This document shows positions 16,449 to 26,958 of a DNA stretch of 64,000 bases, piece after piece. Position 1 is the first letter of the stretch. The number at the start of each line of letters is the position of its first letter. A program made the translations under genes and the position numbers. This stretch comes from Pseudomonas sp. SST3 (GTDB lineage Bacteria > Pseudomonadota > Gammaproteobacteria > Pseudomonadales > Pseudomonadaceae). The notes beneath the pieces are model-generated. The model did not search any database, was not told where the DNA came from, and saw only the letters and a program-made list of their open reading frames with translations. The stretch is from positions 1 to 64,000 of the forward strand of contig NZ_QORI02000019.1 of NCBI RefSeq assembly GCF_003325755.1, in the 5' to 3' direction.

Positions 16449-18557
16449 TCAGGCTTTCATTCGGGTGATGCGCATGACGCCCTTGATCGCGCGCAGCTTC
16501 TTGATCACGCGGGCCAGATGCACGCGGTCATGCACGCTGACGACCAGCTGAACGACGCTGATGCGACCGTCGCGCTCATCCATGCCGATCTTCTCGATGT
16601 TGCCGTCGGCGGCGTTGACGCTACCGGCCAGCAGGGCGATCAAGCCGCGCTGGTGTTCCAGCTCGACGCGCAGTTCAACGTTGAACTCACCAGTGACGTC
16701 CTTGGACCAGGATAGCTGGATGCATTTGTCCGGGCTGTGGCGGACCTCGGCAATGTTCCGGCAGGTGTCCAGGTGCACCACCATGCCTTTGCCGGCGGAT
16801 AGATGGCCAACGATGGGATCACCTGGGATCGGCGTGCAGCATTTGGCGTAGTTGAGCACGAGGCCCTCGGTGCCGCGAATGGCCAGCGGTCCCTCGACGC
16901 TCGGTGCCTGCTCGCCTTCACTGGCCAGCAAGCGTCGGGCGATCACGTAGGCCATGCGATTGCCCAGACCAATGTCCTCAAGCAAATCCTCGACCACTTC
17001 CATATGGTATTCATTGAGCACTGCCTGGATGCGCTCAGGGGAAATCCTGTCCAGATTGGTTTCGAACCCGGTGAGCACCTTGTTCAACAGGCGCTCGCCG
17101 AGGTTGATCGACTCCGAGCGGCGTTGCAGTTTGAGTGCATGGCGAATGTGCGTGCGCGCCTTCCCCGTGACCACGAAATTGAGCCACGCGGGGTTTGGCC
17201 TTGCGCCGGGGGCAGTGACGACTTCCACGGTGCTGCCACTTTCCAGGGCTTGCGAAAGCGGCGCCAGGCGGCGATTGACGCGGCAGGCGATGCAGGTGTT
17301 GCCGACGTCGGTGTGCACCGCGTAGGCGAAATCCACCGCCGTGGAGCCTTTCGGCAGCTCCATGATGCTGCCCTTGGGCGTGAAGACATAGACCTCATCC
17401 GGGAACAGGTCGATCTTCACGCTCTCGATGAATTCCAGCGAGTTGCCGGCGCGTTCCTGCAGCTCCAGCACGCCCTTGACCCACTGTCGCGCGCGGGCGT
17501 GGGTGCCCTTGGGAGTTTCGTCATCGTTGGATTTGTACAGCCAGTGTGCGGCGATGCCGTTGTTGGCCATCTCTTCCATCTCACGGGTGCGGATCTGGAT
17601 CTCGATGGGTACGCCGTGCATGCCGAATAGTGTCGTGTGCAGCGACTGGTAGCCGTTGGCCTTGGGAATAGCGATGTAATCCTTGAACCGGCCAGGCAGC
17701 GGTTTATAGAGGCTATGCACCGCGCCGAGCACGCGGTAGCAGGTGTCGACCTTGTCGACCACGATGCGAAAGGCGTAGACGTCCATGATCTCGTTGAACG
17801 CCTTGCGCTTGCCGCGCATCTTCTTGTAGATGCTGAACAGGTGCTTCTCGCGGCCCACCACCTCGCCTTCGAGGCCGTCGCGCTCGAGGCAGTGAATCAG
17901 CGATTGTTCGATCTTGTCGACGATTTCGTTGCGGTTGCCGCGGGCTCGGCGGACGGCGGCGCGGATGCGCTCCGAACGCATCGGGTGCATGGCCTTGAAT
18001 CCGAGATCCTCGAACTCCACCCGCATGGCGTGCATGCCCAGCCGGTTGGCGATGGGTGCGTAGATTTCCAGGGTTTCCTTGGCGATGCGCCGACGCTTCT
18101 CGCCGGCCAGCACTTCAAGGGTGCGCATGTTGTGCAGGCGGTCGGCGAGCTTGACCAGGATGACGCGTATATCGCGCGCCATGGCCATCGCCATCTTCTG
18201 GAAGTTCTCGGCCTGTGCCTCGGCCTTGGTTTCGAACTTCATCTGGGTCAGCTTGCTGACCCCGTCCACCAGTTCGGCGACGGTCTCCCCGAACTGCGCT
18301 GTGAGCGCCTCCTTGGCGATGCCGGTGTCCTCGATGACGTCATGCAGCATCGCGGCCATCAGGCTCTGATGGTCCATGTGCATGTCAGCGAGAATATTAG
18401 CGACCGCGAGGGGATGGGTGACGTAGGCTTCGCCGCTGCGCCGACGCTGGCCGTCATGGGCCTGCTCAGCATAGAAATAGGCACGGCGTACCAGGTCGAC
18501 CTGGTCGGCGCCGAGGTAGGTCGAAAGGCGATCGGCAAGAGCGTCTATGGCTGGCAA
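16449..18557 (-). CDS. spoT: bifunctional (p)ppGpp synthetase/hydrolase SpoT
   Basis: A 702-residue RelA/SpoT protein. The N-terminal HD hydrolase domain includes HDVIEDT (72-78), so hydrolysis should be active. The synthetase region (about 235-340) has the REKHLFSIYKKM and IPKANGYQSLHTTLFG motifs. TGS (about 385-445, VYVFTPKGSIMELPKGSTAVDFAY), the helical/zinc-finger region with CCTPIPGDPIVGH, and the C-terminal ACT domain (SVHDRVHLARVIKKLRAIKGVMRI) follow. It controls the stringent response under carbon, fatty acid and iron stress. It lies 60 bp after rpoZ on the same strand and is likely co-transcribed. Confidence 0.96.
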   Translation of the reverse strand: MPAIDALADRLSTYLGADQVDLVRRAYFYAEQAHDGQRRRSGEAYVTHPLAVANILADMHMDHQSLMAAMLHDVIEDTGIAKEALTAQFGETVAELVDGVSKLTQMKFETKAEAQAENFQKMAMAMARDIRVILVKLADRLHNMRTLEVLAGEKRRRIAKETLEIYAPIANRLGMHAMRVEFEDLGFKAMHPMRSERIRAAVRRARGNRNEIVDKIEQSLIHCLERDGLEGEVVGREKHLFSIYKKMRGKRKAFNEIMDVYAFRIVVDKVDTCYRVLGAVHSLYKPLPGRFKDYIAIPKANGYQSLHTTLFGMHGVPIEIQIRTREMEEMANNGIAAHWLYKSNDDETPKGTHARARQWVKGVLELQERAGNSLEFIESVKIDLFPDEVYVFTPKGSIMELPKGSTAVDFAYAVHTDVGNTCIACRVNRRLAPLSQALESGSTVEVVTAPGARPNPAWLNFVVTGKARTHIRHALKLQRRSESINLGERLLNKVLTGFETNLDRISPERIQAVLNEYHMEVVEDLLEDIGLGNRMAYVIARRLLASEGEQAPSVEGPLAIRGTEGLVLNYAKCCTPIPGDPIVGHLSAGKGMVVHLDTCRNIAEVRHSPDKCIQLSWSKDVTGEFNVELRVELEHQRGLIALLAGSVNAADGNIEKIGMDERDGRISVVQLVVSVHDRVHLARVIKKLRAIKGVMRITRMKA

Positions 18558-18617
18558 CGGATTGCTCCTTGCCGGCGGGGCGCTATGTATGCGGTTCGAC
18601 TTCGACCTGGCATTTAG

Positions 18618-18881
18618 TTAGAGGGCCTCGTTGGGCTCTTCCTCGTACTGAACGAACAGTGGCTCGTCATCAACGATATCGTCTTGTGCGATGACATCGT
18701 AATCCACCAGACCAGAGGCGATTTCACGCAGGGCAACCACGGTTGGCTTGTCGTTTTCCCAAGCCACTTTCGGCTCCTTGCCGCCGGTAGCCAGCTGACG
18801 CGAGCGCTTGGTGGCGAGCATGACCAGCTCGAAGCGGTTATCTACGTTGTCCAGACAGTCTTCAACGGTAACGCGGGCCAT
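18618..18881 (-). CDS. rpoZ: RNA polymerase omega subunit
   Basis: An 87-residue omega subunit, which helps assemble the beta-prime subunit and, with it, forms a ppGpp-binding site. Family features are [30 protein letters not shown] and [15 protein letters not shown]; the tail is acidic ([17 protein letters not shown]). The start chosen gives the canonical MARVTVEDC; an in-frame ATG 15 bp earlier is unlikely. It is between gmk and spoT, which fits their shared link to (p)ppGpp control. Confidence 0.96.
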   Translation of the reverse strand: MARVTVEDCLDNVDNRFELVMLATKRSRQLATGGKEPKVAWENDKPTVVALREIASGLVDYDVIAQDDIVDDEPLFVQYEEEPNEAL

Positions 18882-19057
18882 GGTGTTCCTCATCAATAAC
18901 GGTAAAGCATGCCCAAATTGGGCGAGCGGACGGGATAGTCTAAAAAATCACCAGCCAATAGGGAAGCGGTAAAACGTCCCGCGTCCAGGCTCAGGGCATG
19001 GCGGGACTCCGCCAGGCCGACCGGTGTACTGGCGCGGCCTCTCAATTGCGGGCTGAC

Positions 19058-19750
<693 letters not shown>

Positions 19751-20614
19751 CTATTCGATGTTCTGGACCTGTTCGCGCATCTGCTCGATGAGCACCTTGA
19801 GGCTCACTGCCGCCTGCGTGCTGCGTGGGTCGAATGCCTTGGAGCCCAGGGTATTGGCTTCGCGATTGAGCTCCTGCATGAGGAAGTCCAGGCGCCGCCC
19901 GGCAGCGCCGCCGGATTTCAGTACCCGGCGCACTTCGTTGACGTGAGTAGTCAGGCGGTCAAGCTCTTCGGCGACGTCGCTCTTCTGCGCCAGCATCACC
20001 ATTTCCTGTTCGAGGCGCTGCGGATCCAGTTCGACGCGCATGTCGGCACAGCGTTCGAGAATCTTCTGGCGCTGTGCGGCGAGCATCTGCGGGACCTGCG
20101 AGCGTAGCGTTGCGGTTTCCTCGGTGATCGCATCAAGGCGTTCATTGATGAGTCGGGCCAGCTCTTCGCCCTCGCGTTGACGGCCGCTTTTCAACTGCGT
20201 CAGGGTGTCGTGGAACAGTTGCAGGGCCGCGCTGTTGAGTGCTTGCGGATCGGCCGAATCGCCCACCAGCACGCCTGGCCAGGAGAGCACTTCCAATGGG
20301 TTGATCGCGGCGGGCTGCTTGATCAGCGCGGCAACGTTTTCCGCTGCGGCAATCAACTGTCTGGCGCGATCGCTGTCCACTTGCATCGAGCGACCCGTGG
20401 CGTCCTCCGCGAAGCGCAGCGTGCATTCGACCTTGCCGCGCGAAAGGCCCTTGCGCAACGCGTCGCGGACCGCTCCCTCCAGGTCTCGGAAGGCGTCCGG
20501 AAGACGCAGATGCGGCTCCATATAGCGATGGTTCACCGAGCGGATCTCCCAGCTGAGGGTGCCGTGGCCGCCGGCCTGCTCGGCGCGTGCGAAGGCCGTC
20601 ATGCTGTGGATCAT
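19751..20614 (-). CDS. yicC: YicC family endoribonuclease
   Basis: A 287-residue YicC protein. The N-terminal signature is MIHSMTAFARAEQ followed by WEIRSVNHRYMEPHLRLPD, and the C-terminal DUF1732 region reads LDFLMQELNREANTLGSKAFD. Members have been reported as metal-dependent RNases acting on small RNAs. GAGGGG lies 7 bp upstream of the ATG, deciding the start within a longer open frame. It is 72 bp upstream of gmk, and divergent from rph, the same order as in other pseudomonads. Confidence 0.95.
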   Translation of the reverse strand: MIHSMTAFARAEQAGGHGTLSWEIRSVNHRYMEPHLRLPDAFRDLEGAVRDALRKGLSRGKVECTLRFAEDATGRSMQVDSDRARQLIAAAENVAALIKQPAAINPLEVLSWPGVLVGDSADPQALNSAALQLFHDTLTQLKSGRQREGEELARLINERLDAITEETATLRSQVPQMLAAQRQKILERCADMRVELDPQRLEQEMVMLAQKSDVAEELDRLTTHVNEVRRVLKSGGAAGRRLDFLMQELNREANTLGSKAFDPRSTQAAVSLKVLIEQMREQVQNIE

Positions 20615-20782
20615 TGGGTAACCCCTCGGTGCGGTGCGAAAGGCGGAGGATTGTAAAGGAAAAACGCGCATTGGCGTACGCGCATTGCCTTGGTAGGCGC
20701 CTGGTTCGGTGGGGGCGGCCAGTTTACGTGAAGGCGAAGTGCAGAATGGCTCGGCGGTGGCCCTCATTCCGCCCGACACCTC

Positions 20783-20788
20783 TATAAT
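20783..20788 (+). promoter_or_regulatory. -10 hexamer of the rph promoter
   Basis: A consensus TATAAT lies 36 bp upstream of the rph start codon. No clear TTGACA-type -35 is seen at the right spacing. Confidence 0.55.
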
Positions 20789-20823
20789 GGGCGCAAATCA
20801 TTCCCTGAAGCAGGACAAATCAC

Positions 20824-21546
20824 ATGAAGCGACCCAGTGGCCGCGCCGCCGACCAGCTGCGTTCGATCCGCATCACCCGCAACTACACCAAGCATGCCGA
20901 GGGTTCGGTGTTGGTGGAGTTTGGTGATACCAAGGTGATCTGCACTGCCAGTATCGAAAATGGCGTGCCGCGTTTCCTTAAAGGTCAAGGCCAGGGTTGG
21001 CTCACGGCCGAATACGGCATGCTGCCCCGCGCCACGGGCGAGCGTAACCAGCGTGAAGCCAGCCGTGGCAAACAGGGCGGCCGCACCCTGGAGATCCAGC
21101 GGCTGATCGGGCGCTCGCTGCGCGCATCACTGGATATGAGCAAGCTGGGCGAGAACACCATCTATATCGATTGCGACGTGATTCAGGCCGATGGCGGCAC
21201 GCGCACTGCCTCGATTACCGGGGCGATGGTGGCACTTGTCGACGCGCTGAAGCTGTTGAAGAAGCGCGGTGGGCTGAAGGGCGGCGATCCGCTCAAGCAA
21301 ATGGTTGCTGCGGTTTCGGTAGGGATCTATCAGGGTGAGCCCGTGCTCGACCTGGACTACCTGGAAGACTCGGCCGCCGAAACCGATCTGAACGTGGTGA
21401 TGACCGGTGCTGGTGGTTTCATCGAGGTGCAGGGAACCGCTGAAGGTGCTCCCTTCCAGCCGGAAGAACTTAATGCCATGCTCGCGCTGGCGCAAGACGG
21501 CATGAAAGAGCTGTTTGGTCTGCAACTGGCTGCGCTCGCCGACTGA
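20824..21546 (+). CDS. rph: ribonuclease PH
   Basis: A 240-residue RNase PH, a phosphorolytic 3'-5' exoribonuclease that trims tRNA precursors. The start [17 protein letters not shown] and the motifs [47 protein letters not shown] and [19 protein letters not shown] are canonical, including the phosphate-binding Arg and catalytic Asp region. Length matches the family. It is followed 16 bp later by a DUF4870 gene in the same direction. Confidence 0.96.
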   Translation: MKRPSGRAADQLRSIRITRNYTKHAEGSVLVEFGDTKVICTASIENGVPRFLKGQGQGWLTAEYGMLPRATGERNQREASRGKQGGRTLEIQRLIGRSLRASLDMSKLGENTIYIDCDVIQADGGTRTASITGAMVALVDALKLLKKRGGLKGGDPLKQMVAAVSVGIYQGEPVLDLDYLEDSAAETDLNVVMTGAGGFIEVQGTAEGAPFQPEELNAMLALAQDGMKELFGLQLAALAD

Positions 21547-21562
21547 GCCAAAGGAGAACGCC

Positions 21563-21931
21563 ATGTCTGATCAGGAACTGATGCCGCAGCCCTCACCGGA
21601 GGCGCGGCAGTGGGCAATGTTCTGTCATTACTCGGCGTTCTTTTGGTTTCTGGTGCCGATGATCGGCAACGTGCTGGGCCCGTTGATCGTCTGGCAGCTG
21701 AAAAAGGACATGGACCCGTTCGTCGATGAACAGGGCAAGGAAGCACTGAATTTCCAGATCACGTTCAGCATCCTGCTGATGATTTGTGGCGTGCTGGCGT
21801 GGATTTTGATCGGCTTCCCGCTGATGGCGCTAATCAGCGTGGTAGCGTTGGTGCTGGTGGTGATCGCCGGCATTCGCGCAAACGAAGGCCGGCCTTATCG
21901 CTATCCGTTCTGCTGGCGGATCGTCAAATAG
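21563..21931 (+). CDS. DUF4870 membrane protein
   Basis: A 122-residue membrane protein with the DUF4870 pattern: MFCHYSAFFWFLVPMIGNVLGPLIVWQLKKD, then DEQGKEALNFQITFSILLMICGVLAW, then a third helix and a short basic tail YRYPF. It has three or four helices and no catalytic motif. AAGGAG precedes the start. It lies between rph and crc, as in P. aeruginosa. Function unknown. Confidence 0.9.
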   Translation: MSDQELMPQPSPEARQWAMFCHYSAFFWFLVPMIGNVLGPLIVWQLKKDMDPFVDEQGKEALNFQITFSILLMICGVLAWILIGFPLMALISVVALVLVVIAGIRANEGRPYRYPFCWRIVK

Positions 21932-21939
21932 CCTGAAAC

Positions 21940-21976
21940 CTGAATCAGAGCCTAGCAGTGCTCGGCTCTGATTCAG
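21940..21976. terminator. long stem-loop after the DUF4870 gene
   Basis: A perfect 13-bp stem (CTGAATCAGAGCC / GGCTCTGATTCAG) with an 11-nt loop between convergent DUF4870 and crc genes. There is no clear U-tract, but the length and position make it a likely bidirectional terminator. Confidence 0.65.
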
Positions 21977-21989
21977 CCTGGCTTCCAGC

Positions 21990-22769
21990 TTAAAGGCTCA
22001 GCGTCCAGTCGTAATCGATCACCAGCGGGGCGTGCTGCGAGAAGCGTGGTTGACGCGGCAGGCGGGCGCTACGTACGAAGCGACGCATGCCCGAAGTAAG
22101 GATCTGATAATCGAAACGCCAGCCCAGATTGAGCATCTGCGCCTGTTCCGTATCCGGCCACCAGCTGTACAGGTCACCCTCGCGGCTGGCTTCGCGCAGC
22201 GCGTCGATATAGCCCATGTTGCCAAATATCTCGTCAAGCCAAGCGCGCTCAGGCGCCAGGAATCCGGTGGATTGCTGGCAGTCGCGCCAGTTCTTCACGT
22301 CCAGCTTCTGATGAGCTACATGCAACGAGCCGCAATAGATATATTCGCGGCGCTTGCGGCGCTGCTTGTCCAGATAGTGGGCGAAGTCGTCCATGAACTT
22401 GAACTTCTGGTTCAGCTCCTCATCGCCGCCGCGCCCTGTGGGCAGCAGCAGGCTGGCGATACTGACCTTGTCGAAGTCGGCCTGGAGGTATCGGCCGTAG
22501 CGGTCGGCCGTTTCGAAACCGAGCCCCATGATCACGGCTTTTGGCTGCAGTCGTGAATACAGCGCAACGCCGCCCTGTTCGGGTATTTCCGCGTCGACGG
22601 TGTAGAGAAAATAGCCATCGAGCTGGTAAGCCGGATCGTCGAGTTCAACTACGGAGGCGCGGGTATCCTGCAGGCAGATGACATCGGCATTCTGCGCTTG
22701 CAGCCAGCTGAGAAGACCCCGCTGTGCCGCCGCTTGAATGCCATTCACGTTGACGCTGATGATCCGCAT
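21990..22769 (-). CDS. crc: catabolite repression control protein Crc
   Basis: A 259-residue member of the exonuclease III/endonuclease-exonuclease-phosphatase fold. It begins MRIISVNVNGIQAAAQRGLLSWLQ and ends PRFSQHAPLVIDYDWTL, matching pseudomonad Crc closely along its length. Crc acts with Hfq to block translation of catabolic mRNAs carrying A-rich motifs; it has no nuclease role despite the fold. It is divergent from pyrE, the order known from Pseudomonas. An XthA-type nuclease is the alternative, but the sequence and neighbour favour Crc. Confidence 0.92.
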   Translation of the reverse strand: MRIISVNVNGIQAAAQRGLLSWLQAQNADVICLQDTRASVVELDDPAYQLDGYFLYTVDAEIPEQGGVALYSRLQPKAVIMGLGFETADRYGRYLQADFDKVSIASLLLPTGRGGDEELNQKFKFMDDFAHYLDKQRRKRREYIYCGSLHVAHQKLDVKNWRDCQQSTGFLAPERAWLDEIFGNMGYIDALREASREGDLYSWWPDTEQAQMLNLGWRFDYQILTSGMRRFVRSARLPRQPRFSQHAPLVIDYDWTLSL

Positions 22770-22853
22770 AAATGGCCCCTAAAAACACGTGCGTGTATGA
22801 TAACCCAAGCTCTTTGTAATTAGCTAAACCAGTGTCTTCCGGGAATATTCTTC

Positions 22854-23495
22854 ATGCAGGCGTACCAGCGCGACTTCATTCGCTTCGCCATCGAACGCGG
22901 AGTTCTGCGTTTCGGTGAATTCACCCTGAAATCCGGACGCACCAGTCCTTATTTCTTCAATGCCGGACTGTTCAATACCGGCTCGGCGCTGGCTCAGCTG
23001 GGGCGCTTCTACGCGGCGGCAGTGGCCGACAGCGGTATCGATTTCGATGTGATCTTTGGCCCCGCCTACAAGGGCATCCCTTTGGCGGCGGCGACGGCGA
23101 TCTCTCTGGCCGAGCACCATCAGCGCGACCTGCCCTGGTGTTTCAACCGCAAGGAGGCCAAGGACCATGGCGAAGGTGGCACGCTGGTGGGCTCGCCGCT
23201 CACCGGGCGCGTGCTGATTGTCGATGATGTCATTACTGCCGGAACGGCCATTCGAGAGGTCATGCAGATCATCCGTGCGCAAGGCGCGGAGGCGGCTGGT
23301 GTACTGATCGCGCTCAATCGGCAAGAGCGTGGGCAGGGTGAGTTATCGGCAATTCAGGAAGTGGAACACGACTATGGTATGCCTGTAGTGAGCATTGTTT
23401 CTCTGGCTCAGGTGTTAGAATTCCTGGGCCAGGACGCACAGCTCAAGCAGCATTTGCCGGCGGTGGAAGCCTACCGCGATCAGTACGGAATCTAA
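22854..23495 (+). CDS. pyrE: orotate phosphoribosyltransferase
   Basis: A 213-residue enzyme that makes OMP from orotate and PRPP in pyrimidine synthesis. Family features are [48 protein letters not shown] and the PRPP-binding [16 protein letters not shown]. Length is typical. The start follows GGGAATATTC, a modest ribosome site. It is divergent from crc with 84 bp between, which includes the candidate -10 TATGAT. Confidence 0.96.
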   Translation: MQAYQRDFIRFAIERGVLRFGEFTLKSGRTSPYFFNAGLFNTGSALAQLGRFYAAAVADSGIDFDVIFGPAYKGIPLAAATAISLAEHHQRDLPWCFNRKEAKDHGEGGTLVGSPLTGRVLIVDDVITAGTAIREVMQIIRAQGAEAAGVLIALNRQERGQGELSAIQEVEHDYGMPVVSIVSLAQVLEFLGQDAQLKQHLPAVEAYRDQYGI

Positions 23496-23671
23496 TCGGC
23501 CGGTCGATTCGCAGGTCTCGAACAAGTATTAGAAATCTCGGGCGCTCAGTACGCTCGATGCCTGCTTATGGCCATATTTCGGTCATTCAAGAATAAAAAA
23601 TAAAAAAAGGTAGCCACGGTAGGTCGGCCTCGGTCGCCCTCGATTCCGTCTAACTTTTTTGAAAGCAACCA

Positions 23672-25144
23672 ATGACCGACAATAATCACAACTACCGAGA
23701 ATTACATAAGCCCAGTCGTTCCTTTTCCTCTCGTTCCGACTACCTCGATCACGAACTGACCATCATGGCGCCGCGGCGCTGGCGGCCGAACCTGCCATTT
23801 CGGGACTACCGTTTCGAGTGGGAAGACTGGGTGCCGGCGCTGGCAGCGACGATTGGCAAGATCGTCATGGTTGCCGCTGTGGTAGCGGCCTTCGCCGGCC
23901 CGCTGGGCTTGTCCGATGAATTTGTCATCGAGAACGCGCGCTTCGAGATGCTGATCGCGGCCGTGTTGTTCGTGGTGCTCGTCTCGGGCTTTTTCAACCC
24001 TACCGCTAACCTGGCCGGCACGCATGGGCCGCTGATTCCGCTGATTCCCTTGATTGTGGCGTCGGGTGGTCATCCGATGGCGCTGGGTATCATGGTCGGC
24101 GTGCTCGGCTTCACCCTGGGCATCTTCCGGGGCGGCAGCCTGTTGGCGCGCTTGACCAGTGATGGGGTCTGCGGCGGACTGCTGCTCTACCTAGGGTTCA
24201 TCGGTGTCACCTCGCAGATCGGCAAGCTGTTCGCCTGGGCGAATGGCTTCGATATGGGCTATATCGCTTTTGTCGTGGTATTCGCGACGATCGTCATGTA
24301 CGCCTACCTGGAGCATGTTCGGATGCGCTGGTTGGCGATTCCTCTAGGATCAGGGCTTGCGGCGCTGATTGCATTCGCCCTGGGTGCGCCATTCGAATTC
24401 ACTACCCAGCCGGGCATTCCCAATCTCGATCCGCGTTATTGGTGGGGAGAGGGTACCGGTTGGGAGCTAGGCTGGCCGCAATTGCACCATTTCATCGCCG
24501 TTACGCCATTTGCCGTACTGGCAGTGGCCATGTGGTCGCCGGACTTTCTTGGTCATCGAGTGTTCCAACAGCTGAACTACCCACCGAAAGCCAGGAAGGT
24601 GCTGATGAGCATCGATGACACCATGTGTGTCGCGGCGGCGCGGCAAGTTGTGGGGACCGTTCTTGGCGGCGGAAACCTTGCTTCTTCCTGGGGCACCTAT
24701 GTGGTGCCGGCGGCAATCGCCAAGCGGCCGATTGTCGCCGGGGCGTTGCTGACTGGCCTGCTTTGTGTCGTGGCGGCGCTCTGGGGTTATCCGATCGACC
24801 TCGCAATCTGGCCGCCAGTGCTCAGCGTGGCGTTGATGGTTGGCGTTTTTCTGCCGCTTCTGGAGGCGGGCATGCAGATGACGCGAGAAGGCAAGACTTC
24901 TCAGTCGGCCGCCATCGTGATCTTTTCATCAGCTCTGGTGAATCCCGTGTTCGGCTGGTCGTTGACCGTGTTGTTGGACAATTTGGGGCTGGTCGGCGAC
25001 AAGGAGCGTGGCCAGGGGCTGTCGCACACCGACCGCTGGGTGATTCCGACCATCGTATTCTTCCTGCTATGCGCGGTGATGGCGGCGATCGGAATGTTCC
25101 CCGGAGTCCCCGCGCTGCTGGAGACGTTTCGCATCCACGAGTGA
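23672..25144 (+). CDS. DUF3360 membrane permease
   Basis: A 490-residue membrane protein with about a dozen hydrophobic helices after a ~60-residue hydrophilic N-terminus. I recall it as the DUF3360 family; motifs such as NPTANLAGTHGPLIPLIPLI, GGSLLARLTSDGVCGGLLLYLGF and DDTMCVAAARQVVGTVLGGGN resemble transporters of the SulP/nucleobase type, and a permease role is likely. The substrate is unknown. The leader is A-rich, and the start region ACAATAATCACAAC is a near match to the Crc/Hfq motif. It ends at a strong terminator and is a single-gene unit. Confidence 0.75.
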   Translation: MTDNNHNYRELHKPSRSFSSRSDYLDHELTIMAPRRWRPNLPFRDYRFEWEDWVPALAATIGKIVMVAAVVAAFAGPLGLSDEFVIENARFEMLIAAVLFVVLVSGFFNPTANLAGTHGPLIPLIPLIVASGGHPMALGIMVGVLGFTLGIFRGGSLLARLTSDGVCGGLLLYLGFIGVTSQIGKLFAWANGFDMGYIAFVVVFATIVMYAYLEHVRMRWLAIPLGSGLAALIAFALGAPFEFTTQPGIPNLDPRYWWGEGTGWELGWPQLHHFIAVTPFAVLAVAMWSPDFLGHRVFQQLNYPPKARKVLMSIDDTMCVAAARQVVGTVLGGGNLASSWGTYVVPAAIAKRPIVAGALLTGLLCVVAALWGYPIDLAIWPPVLSVALMVGVFLPLLEAGMQMTREGKTSQSAAIVIFSSALVNPVFGWSLTVLLDNLGLVGDKERGQGLSHTDRWVIPTIVFFLLCAVMAAIGMFPGVPALLETFRIHE

Positions 25145-25166
25145 ATGAAAAAGTGAGTGAAAACGA

Positions 25167-25190
25167 GGGGAGCGTTCGCTCCCCTTTTTT
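25167..25190 (+). terminator. strong Rho-independent terminator
   Basis: GGGGAGCG / CGCTCCCC stem with a 2-nt centre, followed by six T. It closes the DUF3360 transcript 22 bp after its stop. Confidence 0.92.
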
Positions 25191-25381
25191 GTGCCCGCAG
25201 TATGCTTCCCGCTATCGGCCCCTGACTGTTCGCGCGCGGGTGGTTATGCTTCACGAACGGGGCGGTGTGCCGAAGTGCGCAAAGCTGCCAATTTTGTATA
25301 AGCTGGATGCCGGCCAGGCCATGGGAAACACAGGCGCGGCTGCGGGTTTACGGAGCCAACCGAGATGGAAGCGACAGAAAT

Positions 25382-25966
25382 ATGCGGATAGCGATCAGAG
25401 TGTCGATGTTGTGCGGCTTGTTGGCGACAACGGTCGTTCAGGCTGAACTGTATCGTTATGTCGACGACAAGGGAGTGGTAGTGCTCAATCGCCAGGGCGT
25501 CCCGCCCCAGCACATTGGCAAGGGCTATGAAGTGCTCAACGATCAGGGCCGGGTCACTCGGGTTGTGCCGGCTGCGCCGACGCCCGAGGAGCGCCAGCGG
25601 CTACTCGAAGCCAAGGCGCGCGCCAGTTCGGATGCTCAGCTGCTGCGTCTGTATGCAAGCGTCAAGGATGTCGAGCGTGCCAAGGCGCGAAAGTTGTCGG
25701 AGCTCGACAGCGTGATTGGTATCACGCGTGGCAACCTGCAATCGCTGCGGACCCAGCAGGCTAATCTGCAGAGCCAGGCGGCAGGGCACGAGCGGGCCGG
25801 GCGTGAGGTGCCCGAACAACTGTTGACGCAGATCGACAATCTCCGCAAAGAACAGGCCAGCCTACGGCGCGATATCGAGCGCTACAATCAGGCACGCAAG
25901 CAGGCTGAAGCCAGTTTCGTCCGGGAGCACCAGCGAGTCGGCGAGCTGCTCGGGCAATCCAGGTAG
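25382..25966 (+). CDS. DUF4124 protein with coiled coil
   Basis: A 194-residue exported protein. A short signal peptide (VSMLCGLLATTVVQA) is followed by the DUF4124 module ELYRYVDDKGVVVLNRQGVPPQHIGKGYEVLN, then a long helical region (about 85-190) rich in Glu, Gln, Arg and Ala with heptad-like patterning, probably coiled coil. DUF4124 proteins are periplasmic and of unknown function. The start at 25382 is chosen because the signal peptide follows at once; the longer upstream frame is not signal-like. Ends near the terminator at 25991. Confidence 0.85.
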   Translation: MRIAIRVSMLCGLLATTVVQAELYRYVDDKGVVVLNRQGVPPQHIGKGYEVLNDQGRVTRVVPAAPTPEERQRLLEAKARASSDAQLLRLYASVKDVERAKARKLSELDSVIGITRGNLQSLRTQQANLQSQAAGHERAGREVPEQLLTQIDNLRKEQASLRRDIERYNQARKQAEASFVREHQRVGELLGQSR

Positions 25967-25990
25967 GTGGGTTCGAACAGCAACCGATAA

Positions 25991-26025
25991 AAAACCCAGC
26001 GTTCTCGATGGAAGCGCTGGGTTTT
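25991..26025. terminator. bidirectional terminator
   Basis: AAAACCCAGCG / CGCTGGGTTTT stem, 11 bp, with a 13-nt loop, between convergent DUF4124 and argB genes. A and T runs on both sides make it work in both directions. Confidence 0.88.
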
Positions 26026-26043
26026 CGCGTAGCGATTCAACAC

Positions 26044-26958
<915 letters not shown>

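Noticed and set aside
17637..18617. 326-codon plus-strand frame antisense to spoT (also 16803-17630)
   Set aside because: Shadow of spoT; no family or ribosome-site support.
25960..25980. GGTTCGAA-like T-arm motif
   Set aside because: No acceptor, D or anticodon arms around it, so it is not a tRNA.
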